Shown here one piece after another: positions 24,764-32,654 of a stretch of 64,000 nt of DNA (the stretch's first letter is position 1; each line of letters opens with the position of its first letter). The notes beneath the pieces are model-generated. The model saw only the letters and a program-made list of their open reading frames with translations, was not told where the DNA came from and made no database searches. Both the position numbers and the translations under genes were made by a program. Origin of the DNA: JAXGXJ01 sp050943595 (GTDB taxonomy: Bacteria > Actinomycetota > Thermoleophilia > RBG-16-64-13); assembly GCA_050943595.1 (NCBI GenBank), contig JBMNPM010000008.1, positions 1-64,000 on the forward strand, written 5' to 3'.

Positions 24764-25416
24764 TGTTCTTCCTCATTCCTACCTTGTGATGCGACGCTGC
24801 TGCCGGGTGATGGGTTCCGGCCGGTGGGCAGTTCGTAGCCGGCATCGCGAAGAGCGCCGGCCAAAGCCTCGCGGGCTCGAAAGATGCGTGACTTGATGGT
24901 CCCCTCCTGCACGCCCAAGATCTCGGCGGCTTCGGCATAGGGGAAGCCCAGGAGGTCGCAGAGGACGACCGCGAAGCGGAACCCCTCGTTGAGATTCATG
25001 AGGGCGTCGCGAAGCGGATCGGACAGACCGTCGATCGCCGGGTCGACGCCGTTGCGTCCTGTGCCGACCGTTGTGGCGAAGTTGGGGGGGCCGGAGATGT
25101 TCTCCAGCACATCGGCATCTATGGGTTCCGGGGTATTCCTGCGCAGGTGATCGTAGGCCGCGTTGACCACGATCCGGTGCAGCCAGGTGCTGAAGAGCGC
25201 TTCACCCTTAAAACTATGCAGGTTTCGGAAGGCTTTGAGGAAGGCTTCTTGTGTGACGTCAGCCGCTTCCCAGGGGTCACCCAGTGTTCGGAGGGCTAAG
25301 TTGTAGGCCCGCCGCTCGTGTCGCCGATACAGTTGGGTTATGGCATCGGTCTCGCCGTCAAGGGCACGGCGGACCAGAAACCAATCCGGGTCACGCACAT
25401 TGAAAGTGACGCTCAA
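24760..25416 (-). CDS. ECF RNA polymerase sigma factor
   Basis: A 218-residue sigma-70 family factor of the ECF class. Region 2 is complete (YRRHERRAYNLALRTLGDP, then DVTQEAFLKAFRNL and FSTWLHRIVVNAAYDHLRR) and region 4 carries the helix-turn-helix DLLGFPYAEAAEILGVQEGT followed by IKSRIFRARE. Compared with the shortest ECF proteins it has a longer linker between regions 2 and 4. It directs transcription of a regulon, probably including itself, and is held by the anti-sigma factor encoded next to it. Divergent from the DUF1844 gene, with a 22-bp tandem repeat in the shared promoter region. Confidence 0.93.
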   Translation of the reverse strand: MSVTFNVRDPDWFLVRRALDGETDAITQLYRRHERRAYNLALRTLGDPWEAADVTQEAFLKAFRNLHSFKGEALFSTWLHRIVVNAAYDHLRRNTPEPIDADVLENISGPPNFATTVGTGRNGVDPAIDGLSDPLRDALMNLNEGFRFAVVLCDLLGFPYAEAAEILGVQEGTIKSRIFRAREALAGALRDAGYELPTGRNPSPGSSVASQGRNEEEQ

Positions 25417-25467
25417 GCCTTCGCTCAGCTCCCATCCATTGGTTTGCCGTCCCGACGTCTCATTCTA

Positions 25468-25511
25468 ACAGCAGCCGCGTGTCACTCAGACAGCAGCTGC
25501 GTGCCACTCAG
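25468..25511. repeat. Two 22-bp tandem repeats in a divergent promoter region
   Basis: 25468-25489 and 25490-25511 differ at two positions and share CAGC/TGCGTG-type cores. They lie between the sigma gene (minus) and the DUF1844 gene (plus), where they may be binding sites or simply a tandem duplication. Confidence 0.7.
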
Positions 25512-25581
25512 GTCGTCTGCCGTCGACGGCCCGTGGTACCTTTGGCACGCTATCCCGATCACTGACGAGGAGGTTTATTCG

Positions 25582-26004
25582 ATGGCGGAGAGTGAGCATC
25601 CGAAGACGCAGGAAGAGGAGGCCGAACTGCTGGCGCGCTTCCAGGACGAGATCCGCCGTATGAGTGTTGCCGACCATCTTCTCTACATGTTGGAGTCTCT
25701 GGCGGCACTGGCCGCCCGCAAGCTGGGTCTTGCTCCTGATGCACACGACGAACGCGATCCAGAACAGGCGAAGCTGGCTATCGATGCCTTCAGAGCCGTC
25801 CTGCAGGTGGTCGAGCCCACGCGGCCGCAGCAGGAAGTCACGGCTCATCGGGGTGTGCTTTCACAGCTTCAGTTGGCCTACGTCAAGGTGCTGGATGCTC
25901 CTGAGGAGGATATCGATAGTGACGCCGCCGGGGCCCCCGAGGAAGATGTAGATGCCGACGCCGTGAACGATGAGGCGGAGGCGGAGTCGGTCGCTGAGGA
26001 GTGA
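25582..26004 (+). CDS. DUF1844 family protein
   Basis: A 140-residue soluble protein. The segment from SVADHLLYMLESLAALAARK to LSQLQLAYVKV fits DUF1844: a helical core with an AKLAIDAFRAVLQVV block where the family has its AK-xxID signature. The C-terminal 35 residues are almost all Asp, Glu, Ala and Val. The family is widespread, often near translation or housekeeping genes, and has no known function. GAGGAGG at 25567-25573 supports ATG 25582; the frame is open back to 25318 but that part overlaps the divergent sigma gene. The 174-base gap to the next gene shows no gene. Confidence 0.82.
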   Translation: MAESEHPKTQEEEAELLARFQDEIRRMSVADHLLYMLESLAALAARKLGLAPDAHDERDPEQAKLAIDAFRAVLQVVEPTRPQQEVTAHRGVLSQLQLAYVKVLDAPEEDIDSDAAGAPEEDVDADAVNDEAEAESVAEE

Positions 26005-26178
26005 TGGCCATCCGGGTTTCTTATGCGGTGATCCTCGCTCGGCCGGCGGAAGGCGATGGTTGGCGGAGGGCGACTGGGGCTGCAGGTCGTGGTACGCTGA
26101 CCGTTCGTCTGGCTACGCTGCAGCGTTGCAGTACGGCAGTGCCGGGCAGATATATGAAGACGACAGGAAAGGCTTGAG

Positions 26179-26979
26179 ATGCAGGCGAAGGCGGAGGTCG
26201 GGGTATTCGGGGGTTCTGGGTTCTACTCGTTCCTCGAGGACGTGGAAGAGGTTGCGGTAGACACGCCGTATGGACAGCCCAGCGACAGCTACTTCATCGG
26301 AGAAATAGACGGGACGAGGGTGGCTTTTCTACCGCGTCACGGCCGCCGGCATCACCTACCCCCTCACATGATCAATTACCGAGCCAATGTGTGGGGCATG
26401 AAAGAATTAGGTGTTACGCGCATCATTGGGCCCTGCGCGTCGGGCAGCCTCAAGAAAGAGGTGGGCCTGGGCCATTTCGTGGTCTGCGACCAATTTGTCG
26501 ACCGGACCTGGGGGAGAGGCGACACCTTCTACGACGGTCCGACAACCACTCACGTCTCAGCGGCCGATCCCTATTGTCCCGACCTACGTAAGGTGTTGGT
26601 AGATGCCGGCCGCGAGTTGGGCATCACCATTCACGAACGAGGGACGGTGGTCGTTATCCAGGGGCCGCGTTTTTCCACGCGGGCTGAGAGCAAGTGGTTC
26701 AGTTCCATGGGCTGGGATGTGATCAATATGACCGGTTATCCAGAAGGATACCTGGCTCGCGAACTCGAGTTGTGCTACGCCAACATCTCACTTGTCACAG
26801 ATTACGATGCCGGGCTGGCGGATGATCCTTCGATGCCGCCCGTGAGCCATCATGACGTGGTCAACGCGTTCAGCAGCAACAACGAGCGGCTGCGCAAGCT
26901 GCTGTTCACCGTCATCCCACGGTTGGCCGGAGAGCCCGGATGCGATTGTGGGGCCGCTCTTGCCGGTGCCCGAGGCTGA
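26179..26979 (+). CDS. mtnP: S-methyl-5'-thioadenosine phosphorylase
   Basis: A 266-residue purine phosphorylase of the MTAP group. It shows the N-terminal phosphate loop GVFGGSGFYSF, FLPRHGRRHHLPPHMINYRA, the substrate region PRFSTRAESKWF and INMTGYPEGYLARELELCY, and LVTDYDAG. Both Asp residues of TDYD that contact adenine in MTAP are kept, so methylthioadenosine rather than inosine/guanosine is the likely substrate. The enzyme splits MTA, a by-product of polyamine or related synthesis, into adenine and methylthioribose-1-phosphate for methionine salvage. It ends 7 bases before a MITE-like element that could supply a terminator. Confidence 0.93.
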   Translation: MQAKAEVGVFGGSGFYSFLEDVEEVAVDTPYGQPSDSYFIGEIDGTRVAFLPRHGRRHHLPPHMINYRANVWGMKELGVTRIIGPCASGSLKKEVGLGHFVVCDQFVDRTWGRGDTFYDGPTTTHVSAADPYCPDLRKVLVDAGRELGITIHERGTVVVIQGPRFSTRAESKWFSSMGWDVINMTGYPEGYLARELELCYANISLVTDYDAGLADDPSMPPVSHHDVVNAFSSNNERLRKLLFTVIPRLAGEPGCDCGAALAGARG

Positions 26980-26985
26980 CCTAAG

Positions 26986-27144
26986 AGGCTGCTGAAAAAC
27001 GAAGCCCCGGCCGCCGGAACGCGATCAGCGCGATAGTACGTCATCGGTCGCACGAATAGCGCTGCTATTCGTGCTTCCTTTATCCTTCTCTCGCGCGTGC
27101 CGACCCGCGTTCCGGCGGCGAAGTGTCATATATTTCAGCAGCCT
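26986..27144. mobile_element. MITE-like palindromic element, copy 1
   Basis: 159 bp with terminal inverted repeats AGGCTGCTGAAA / TTTCAGCAGCCT. A second arm pair, CCGCCGGAACGCG (about 27011) and CGCGTTCCGGCGG, lies inside, and at the centre is a perfect 11-bp hairpin GCACGAATAGC-GCT-GCTATTCGTGC (27050-27074). No transposase is encoded. The ends resemble those of IS1182-like elements. Related copies are at 59591-59759 and, as a fragment, 51871-51900. It begins 7 bases after the mtnP stop and may also act as a terminator between convergent genes. Confidence 0.75.
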
Positions 27145-27165
27145 GCTGGACAGCAGCCTGCTGGA
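27136..27165. repeat. 15-bp tandem duplication at the edge of the MITE
   Basis: CAGCAGCCTGCTGGA occurs twice in a row (27136-27150, 27151-27165); the first copy includes the end of the element. It may be a slipped-strand duplication made at insertion or afterwards. Confidence 0.8.
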
Positions 27166-27196
27166 GGGACCGATCCGGCGAGGAGGGTCCGGAGGG

Positions 27197-27559
27197 CTAT
27201 TCTTCCTCTGGGTACTCGATCACCAGAGTGTCTCCCTCTCGCCGGATGACGGTCCCTTGAATATGTGAGAGCACGGACGATTTGCGGGCGTCGTCCGTCT
27301 CACCGGCAAGCTTGGCTTCCGTCTCGAGCCCACGGCCGTACAGTTGTTCGACCAGGCTGATAGCCTCTTCGGCCGTCAACTGCAGTGGCTTCAGTAGTGA
27401 AGCTACCTTGGCGAGGATGCCTTTAAGGGCAATCAGCGAGTCACTTTCCTGCGAGTCCTGGTCGCTCCGGGGCTTCTGCTCCTGATCGGGTTGCCCGGCG
27501 CGATCTTCTTGGTCTCGACTGCCGTCGCGTCGATTGGGCTCGCGACGTTCCCTTTTTAT
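27197..27559 (-). CDS. Small charged hypothetical protein, start uncertain (possible AUA)
   Basis: About 120 residues: a highly charged, disordered N-terminal third (RERREPNRRDGSRDQEDRAG) and a folded-looking C-terminal part (LIALKGILAKVASLLKPLQL, then EEAISLVEQLYGRGLE and TVIRREGDTLVIEYPEEE). I do not recognise the family. No ATG, GTG or TTG occurs between the end of the upstream epimerase and the folded part. The open frame reaches ATG 27640, but that would overlap the epimerase by 85 bases. An ATA codon at 27559-27557 overlaps the epimerase TAA as ATAA, like the ATGA couplings used elsewhere in this window, without an obvious Shine-Dalgarno. Convergent with mtnP across the MITE. Confidence 0.55.
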   Translation of the reverse strand: MKRERREPNRRDGSRDQEDRAGQPDQEQKPRSDQDSQESDSLIALKGILAKVASLLKPLQLTAEEAISLVEQLYGRGLETEAKLAGETDDARKSSVLSHIQGTVIRREGDTLVIEYPEEE

Positions 27560-28491
27560 CGCACCGTCTTCTTGATCGCCTCGCGGTAGTGCGCTACGGC
27601 GGCCGCCACGCCTTCGCTCAGTCCCACCTTCCATGTCCACCCCAGTTCTCGCTTGGCCTTGGAGGCGTCCAAGGCGATATGCTCCACTTCTCCGGGGCGT
27701 ATGGGAGCGAATGCCGGCGTCATCTCCACGCCCACGGCTGCTCGGACCGCCTCGAAGATCTCAAGGTCGCTGACCTCAATGCCTCGTCCCAGATTGTAGA
27801 CGCCGTTGCGCGGGCTGTTAAGGGCAATGACGTTTGCCTCGACGATGTCGTCCACATAACAGTAGTCGCGGGTCTTACTCCCGTCACCAAAGATGACCGG
27901 CTGCTCGCCGGTGAGCATCTGCAGGGAGAAGATGGCGACCACCCCCGCTTCTCCATGCGGGTCCTGCCGCGGCCCATAGACGTTGGGATACCGAAGCACG
28001 GTGTACTCCAAGCCGTGGTTCTGTCGGTAGGCGAAGAGATAATGCTCGACGGTGTGCTTACTGATGCCGTAGGGTGATAGGGGCTCGACGGGGTGCGTTT
28101 CATCGACGGGTAGATAGTGTGGTTCGCCGAACAGAGCGCCACCCGTTCCTGCATAGGTGAACCTGCGCACTCCGTGGGTGCGACAGCATTCGAGCAGGCG
28201 TATGGAGCCCAGGATGTTTATACCGGCATCGTAGGCCGGGTCACGCACTGAACGGGTCACGTCGATATGTGCAGCCAGATGGAAGACGGCGTCGGGTTGC
28301 TCCTGTGCGAACACATCGGCCAGGCTCTCGTCTCTGAGGTCCATGTGGTGGAAGCGGGCATCCGGCGAGAGATTGTCGCGCCTGCCTGTGACCAGGCTGT
28401 CTACCACTGATACCTGGTGGCCGTCGTGCAACAGCCGGTCGCAGAGGTGAGATCCGATAAAACCTGCTCCTCCTGTGACGAGCACGTTCAT
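27556..28491 (-). CDS. NAD-dependent UDP-glucose 4-epimerase-like sugar-nucleotide epimerase
   Basis: A 311-residue short-chain dehydrogenase of the extended type. It starts MNVLVTGGAGFIGSHLCDRL, the NAD-binding Rossmann loop; the catalytic pair is in YAGTGGALFG (Ser/Thr position) and YGISKH (Tyr-x3-Lys); LRYPNVYGPRQDPHGEAGVV and the GVYNLGRG block are typical of GalE-like enzymes. It should interconvert UDP-glucose and UDP-galactose or a related sugar for the cell envelope. ATG 28491 (minus) starts right at the Rossmann fold. The open frame extends 43 residues further, but that part has no family features. It is co-transcribed with the small protein downstream. Confidence 0.88.
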   Translation of the reverse strand: MNVLVTGGAGFIGSHLCDRLLHDGHQVSVVDSLVTGRRDNLSPDARFHHMDLRDESLADVFAQEQPDAVFHLAAHIDVTRSVRDPAYDAGINILGSIRLLECCRTHGVRRFTYAGTGGALFGEPHYLPVDETHPVEPLSPYGISKHTVEHYLFAYRQNHGLEYTVLRYPNVYGPRQDPHGEAGVVAIFSLQMLTGEQPVIFGDGSKTRDYCYVDDIVEANVIALNSPRNGVYNLGRGIEVSDLEIFEAVRAAVGVEMTPAFAPIRPGEVEHIALDASKAKRELGWTWKVGLSEGVAAAVAHYREAIKKTVR

Positions 28492-28605
28492 GGTACGAGC
28501 TTCATAAGTAGGTTCCTCATCGGTGTGACCTCCTCGTTGCCGAATGGTGACGCTGCTGAGGCCCCGTAGACCGCTTCTGGAAGTGGAACATGCGGGACCT
28601 GCTCT

Positions 28606-28629
28606 CATCTGCGCATTCATCTGCGCATT
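28606..28629. repeat. 12-bp tandem duplication upstream of the tRNA cluster
   Basis: TCATCTGCGCAT is repeated twice in direct succession, just upstream of the epimerase gene on its 5' side. It has no evident role; 28630-28716 contains only the tRNA promoter candidate. Confidence 0.6.
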
Positions 28630-28679
28630 TTAGTGTAGTACACGGCGTGGTCGACGGCCCAGCTCGGCGGCTAATACGC

Positions 28680-28685
28680 TATACT
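28680..28685 (+). promoter_or_regulatory. Candidate -10 box of the tRNA cluster
   Basis: TATACT 31 bases before the first tRNA of the cluster. There is no clear -35 hexamer at normal spacing. Confidence 0.3.
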
Positions 28686-28716
28686 CTCGCGACCGAAGCC
28701 AGAGACGTGCGGCTGT

Positions 28717-28793
28717 CGGGACGTGGCGCAGCCTGGTAGCGCACCTGCTTTGGGAGCAGGGGGTCGGAGGTTCAAATCCTCTCGTCCCGACCA
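28717..28793 (+). tRNA. tRNA-Pro(TGG)
   Basis: Acceptor CGGGACG/CGTCCCG, anticodon stem CCTGC/GCAGG with loop TTTGGGA (anticodon TGG), T arm GGAGG-TTCAAAT-CCTCT; CCA is encoded. First of five tRNAs before tig. Confidence 0.95.
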
Positions 28794-28822
28794 CTGGTTC
28801 GGATGGGAGCAGGCTCTAGCAG

Positions 28823-28895
28823 GCGGGTGTAGCTCAGTTGGTAGAGCGTCAGCCTTCCAAGCTGAATGTCGCGGGTTCGAATCCCGTCGCCCGCT
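28823..28895 (+). tRNA. tRNA-Gly(TCC)
   Basis: Acceptor GCGGGTG/CGCCCGC, anticodon stem TCAGC/GCTGA with loop CTTCCAA (anticodon TCC), T arm GCGGG-TTCGAAT-CCCGT. CCA is not encoded. Confidence 0.95.
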
Positions 28896-28933
28896 CTCGT
28901 GCCGGCGGATGTCACGACGGCTGGTGGGGATGT

Positions 28934-29007
<74 letters not shown>

Positions 29008-29089
29008 CTCAGGTCCGGCACGGCGGAGTTGGGCCCGTCGATGTCTGTATGTGGGAGGTTGGTGCGGCGAACCGGTAGAGGTTGATCTT

Positions 29090-29162
29090 GGTGAACGTAG
29101 CTCAGTGGTAGAGCACCGGGTTGTGGCCCCGGCGGTCGTGGGTTCGAGTCCCATCGTTCACC
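29090..29162 (+). tRNA. tRNA-His(GTG)
   Basis: Acceptor GTGAACG/CGTTCAC with the His-specific extra G at -1 (29090), anticodon stem CCGGG/CCCGG with loop TTGTGGC (anticodon GTG), T arm GTGGG-TTCGAGT-CCCAT. Confidence 0.94.
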
Positions 29163-29175
29163 CCTTCGAGGTTTG

Positions 29176-29255
29176 GCGGGTGTGGCGGAATGGCAGACGC
29201 GCATGATTTAGGATCATGTGTCTTTGACGTGGAGGTTCGAGTCCTCTCACCCGCA
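29176..29255 (+). tRNA. tRNA-Leu(TAG)
   Basis: Class II tRNA: acceptor GCGGGTG/CACCCGC, anticodon stem CATGA/TCATG with loop TTTAGGA (anticodon TAG), long variable arm, T arm GGAGG-TTCGAGT-CCTCT. It is 44 bases before the tig start, so tRNA and protein genes may share a transcript. Confidence 0.95.
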
Positions 29256-29299
29256 CTCGACACAGCCAGGCGGATGTGCAAGTTGTAGAAAGGACAGAA

Positions 29300-30745
29300 G
29301 TGAAGACGACCCTCAGCGAGCGCGAAGGAAACACGGTCAAGCTTGAGGTCGAGGTTTCCAGCGAGGAGCTGCAGGAAGCGTTCGACAGGCAACTGAAGAA
29401 GTTGACCCAAGAGGCGCGGATACCCGGTTTTCGCCCCGGCAAAGTGCCGGCCACCATGGTGCGTCAGCGCGTCGGGGATGAGGCCATTATGACCGAGGCC
29501 ATTGAGGCAGCCATGGTCGATTGGCTTAAAGCCGCCGGAGCCGAAGCCGCCGTCGAGCCCGTGGATAGCCCGCAGATAGATGTGGGTGAGGAGGTTCCCC
29601 AGCCGGGACAGCCCCTTTCCTTCACTGCGACCATGACCGTCATGCCTGAAGTGATCCTTGGAGACTATAAGGGTATCGAGGCCGTGAAAGAAACCGTCGA
29701 GGTGACCGACGAAGAGCTCGATGAGCAGACCGAGCGGTTACGTGAAGAGTTCGCCGAACTTCGTCCGGTCGAGGATCGCCCCATCAAGGCAGGTGATTTC
29801 GTTATCGCCGACTTCAGTGCGACGTTCGAGGGGGAGCCTGTAGGTAGCCTCGAGACGACAGATTTCGCCTTTGAGGCGGGGTCGGGGCGTCTCTTTCCCG
29901 AGATAGAAGCAGAGACGTTGGGCATGGTTGCCGATGAAGAGCGGACATTTAAGCTCAACCTGCCCGATGAGTTCGACGATGATGAGGTGGCCGGCAAAGA
30001 GGTCGATTTCATGGTGAAGGTCAAGGAGATCAAAGAGAAGATACTCCCCGACTTTACCGACGAGTGGGCTGCCGAAATGAGCGAGTTCTCCACTATGGCT
30101 GAGCTCCGTGAGGATATCCGGAAGAAAATCAAGGGCAAGAAGGAGTACGAGGCCCACCAGCGGTTCCGGAGCGCAGCCGTGGACGCGGTGGCCGATACGG
30201 TCACCATAGACGTGCCCGACGTGCTGGTGAAAGAGCACGCCACCGAAATGGCTACGGATTTCGCTCAGACGATCGGTGCCCAGGGGACCGATATCAGACT
30301 TTACCTGAAACTCAACAACCTCACCCCCGACCAACTGGTCGAAGACCTAAAGCCCCAGGCGGCCAAGAACGTCAAGGCTTGGTTGGTGTTGGATGCTGTG
30401 GCCAAGGCTGAGGAGCTTCGTGTTACCGACATTGACTTCAATATGGCCATCCAGCAGATGGCCTCTGCGACACAGACCGATCCCAATGCGTTGGAGGACA
30501 GACTCCGTAAGTCCAATCGCCTGGAGTCACTGAGACAACAGCTACTACGTGAGAAGGCGGCCGATTTCATCGCTCGGCACGCGGTGGCCGTAGATGCGCC
30601 TCCTGAGCCGGAAGTCGCTGCAGAACCGGTCGAGAGCACGATCACCGCAGAACCGTCGTCGGAGATGGCGGTCGCATCTCAGCCTGCCCCCGAAGCCGGT
30701 CAAGCCGCGGAAGGGTCCGCCGATCAGACCGATCAGCCGGGCTGA
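29300..30745 (+). CDS. tig: Trigger factor
   Basis: A 481-residue ribosome-bound chaperone and peptidyl-prolyl isomerase. The ribosome-docking signature is in IPGFRPGKVP (about residue 43-52), the FKBP-like PPIase domain is at about 150-245 (GDFVIADFSATFEGE, later EVDFMVKVKEIKEK), and the helical arm follows. The last 50 residues are a Glu/Pro/Ala-rich tail, longer than in most trigger factors. AAAGGA at 29289-29294 with 5-base spacing supports GTG 29300; the frame is open to 29276. It is first in the tig-clpP-clpX-lon quality-control string, the common bacterial order. Confidence 0.95.
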   Translation: MKTTLSEREGNTVKLEVEVSSEELQEAFDRQLKKLTQEARIPGFRPGKVPATMVRQRVGDEAIMTEAIEAAMVDWLKAAGAEAAVEPVDSPQIDVGEEVPQPGQPLSFTATMTVMPEVILGDYKGIEAVKETVEVTDEELDEQTERLREEFAELRPVEDRPIKAGDFVIADFSATFEGEPVGSLETTDFAFEAGSGRLFPEIEAETLGMVADEERTFKLNLPDEFDDDEVAGKEVDFMVKVKEIKEKILPDFTDEWAAEMSEFSTMAELREDIRKKIKGKKEYEAHQRFRSAAVDAVADTVTIDVPDVLVKEHATEMATDFAQTIGAQGTDIRLYLKLNNLTPDQLVEDLKPQAAKNVKAWLVLDAVAKAEELRVTDIDFNMAIQQMASATQTDPNALEDRLRKSNRLESLRQQLLREKAADFIARHAVAVDAPPEPEVAAEPVESTITAEPSSEMAVASQPAPEAGQAAEGSADQTDQPG

Positions 30746-30768
30746 TCGAAGTTCAAAAGGAGGACCTC

Positions 30769-31353
30769 ATGAGCCCACTTATTCCTATGGTGGTGGAGCA
30801 GACGAGTCGCGGTGAGCGCGCATTCGACATCTATTCCCGACTGCTGAGTGAGCGCATTATTTTTCTGGGTACGCCTATCAACGACCAAGTTGCGAATTTG
30901 GTCGTAGCACAGTTACTGCACCTCGAGTCGGAGGATCCCGACAAGGACATTTCCCTGTATGTGAACAGTCCGGGGGGCAGCGTCTACGCCGGATTGGCCA
31001 TCTACGACACCATGCAGTTCATCAAACCCGATGTGTCTACCATTTGTGTTGGCATCGCCATGTCCATGGGCGCTCTTCTGCTGGCCGGGGGAGCTCCCGG
31101 CAAGCGCTTTGCCCTTCCCAATTCGAAGATACTCATCCACCAAGTCTCGGGTGGATTCGAAGGTCCGGCCACCGACATCGAGATCCATGCCCGTGAGGCG
31201 CTGAGCCTGCGTAAGCGTTTGGACGAGATACTGGCCAAGCATACCGGCCAGGAGCTCAACAAGGTGGAGATGGATACCGAGAGGGATTACTTCATGACTG
31301 CTGAAGAATCTCTCGAGTATGGGATCGTCGATAAGATCATTGAGCATAGGTAG
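30769..31353 (+). CDS. clpP: ATP-dependent Clp protease proteolytic subunit
   Basis: A 194-residue ClpP. The serine nucleophile is in GIAMSMGALLLAGG, the histidine in ILIHQVSGGFEG and the aspartate in MDTERDYFMTAEES, in the normal order. IFLGTPI and NSPGGSVYAGLAIYDTM are standard. It forms the barrel that degrades proteins fed in by ClpX. A strong Shine-Dalgarno (AAAAGGAGG, about 30757-30765) precedes ATG 30769. Only this one ClpP is in the window; many actinobacteria have two. Confidence 0.97.
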   Translation: MSPLIPMVVEQTSRGERAFDIYSRLLSERIIFLGTPINDQVANLVVAQLLHLESEDPDKDISLYVNSPGGSVYAGLAIYDTMQFIKPDVSTICVGIAMSMGALLLAGGAPGKRFALPNSKILIHQVSGGFEGPATDIEIHAREALSLRKRLDEILAKHTGQELNKVEMDTERDYFMTAEESLEYGIVDKIIEHR

Positions 31354-31364
31354 GGGGGGCGACT

Positions 31365-32636
31365 GTGTCGAAGCCGCCGGGAGGTTCCGAGCAGCTGCTG
31401 TGCAGTTTCTGTGGTAAGAGCCAACGCCAGGTTAAGAAGCTCATTGCCGGGCCCGGCGTTTATATATGTGATGAATGCATTGATCTCTGCAACGAGATCA
31501 TAGATGAGGAGCTGGCTGCTCCTGCCGTCTTGGACCTGGAGAATCTGCCCAAACCGAGGGAGATATACAACATCCTCTCCGACTACGTGGTGGGGCAGGA
31601 AGAAGCCAAGCGGGCTTTAGCGGTAGCGGTCTACAATCACTACAAGCGGGTCCGCATGGGCGCCAACAGTGATGATGAGGTTGAGCTTCAGAAGTCGAAT
31701 ATCCTTCTGCTCGGTCCCACCGGATGTGGCAAGACCCTGCTGGCCCAGACACTGGCCCGTATCCTCAATGTGCCCTTTGCCATCGCCGATGCGACGGCAC
31801 TTACCGAAGCCGGTTATGTGGGCGAGGATGTCGAGAACATCCTGCTCAAGCTGATCCAGGCGGCCGACTTTGATTTGAAGAAGGCCGAGACGGGCATCAT
31901 CTACATCGACGAGGTCGACAAGATCGCCCGTAAGGCGGACAATCCGTCTATAACCAGGGATGTGTCGGGTGAAGGCGTGCAGCAGGCGCTCCTCAAGATC
32001 CTTGAGGGCACGACGGCCAGCGTGCCGCCCCAAGGGGGGCGCAAACATCCGCACCAGGAATTTCTCACCATCGATACCACCAATATCCTGTTCATATGTG
32101 GTGGTGCCTTCGCCGGGCTGGACAAGATTATCGAGCAGCGGATCGGCAAGAAAGGTGTGGGGTTCGGTGCTGAGATCGAAAGCAGGAACCGTCGCGACGT
32201 CGGCGAATTGTTTGCCAAGGTCCTGCCTGAAGATCTGCTGGAATTCGGATTGATCCCCGAGTTTATCGGTAGGCTCCCTGTCATAAGTAACGTGTATCAG
32301 CTGGGCAAGGATGACCTGGTCTTGATCCTTACACAGCCCAAGAACGCGCTTACTAAGCAGTATCATAAGTTCTTTGCCTATGACGGAGTCGACCTCGTCT
32401 TTGCGCGGGAGGCACTGGGAGCCATTGCCGAACAGGCCCTTGAACTGGAGACCGGTGCCCGTGGGCTGCGTTCCATCATCGAATCAGCGCTTATGGACGT
32501 CATGTTCGAACTCCCCAGCCGTCGCGATGTTATCAAGTGTGTGGTGACACGGGACGTCATCGAGAAGAAGATCGAACCCACCCTGGTGACGAGCACCGCA
32601 CACCAGGAGTTGGACCTCGATCAAGAAACCGCATAA
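31365..32636 (+). CDS. clpX: ATP-dependent Clp protease ATP-binding subunit ClpX
   Basis: A 423-residue AAA+ unfoldase. The N-terminal zinc-binding domain has CSFCGK and CDECIDLC; Walker A is LGPTGCGKTLLAQ, Walker B IIYIDEVDKIARK, the sensor region follows LTIDTTNILFICGGAF, and the ClpP-contact loop (IGF-type) lies in RIGKKGVGFGAE as KGVGF, as in many actinobacteria. It recognises and unfolds substrates for ClpP encoded just upstream. GTG 31365 follows a GGGGGGG tract; an alternative GTG in another frame is not used. Confidence 0.97.
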   Translation: MSKPPGGSEQLLCSFCGKSQRQVKKLIAGPGVYICDECIDLCNEIIDEELAAPAVLDLENLPKPREIYNILSDYVVGQEEAKRALAVAVYNHYKRVRMGANSDDEVELQKSNILLLGPTGCGKTLLAQTLARILNVPFAIADATALTEAGYVGEDVENILLKLIQAADFDLKKAETGIIYIDEVDKIARKADNPSITRDVSGEGVQQALLKILEGTTASVPPQGGRKHPHQEFLTIDTTNILFICGGAFAGLDKIIEQRIGKKGVGFGAEIESRNRRDVGELFAKVLPEDLLEFGLIPEFIGRLPVISNVYQLGKDDLVLILTQPKNALTKQYHKFFAYDGVDLVFAREALGAIAEQALELETGARGLRSIIESALMDVMFELPSRRDVIKCVVTRDVIEKKIEPTLVTSTAHQELDLDQETA

Positions 32637-32654
32637 GGGGGACAGAGGCGGTCA

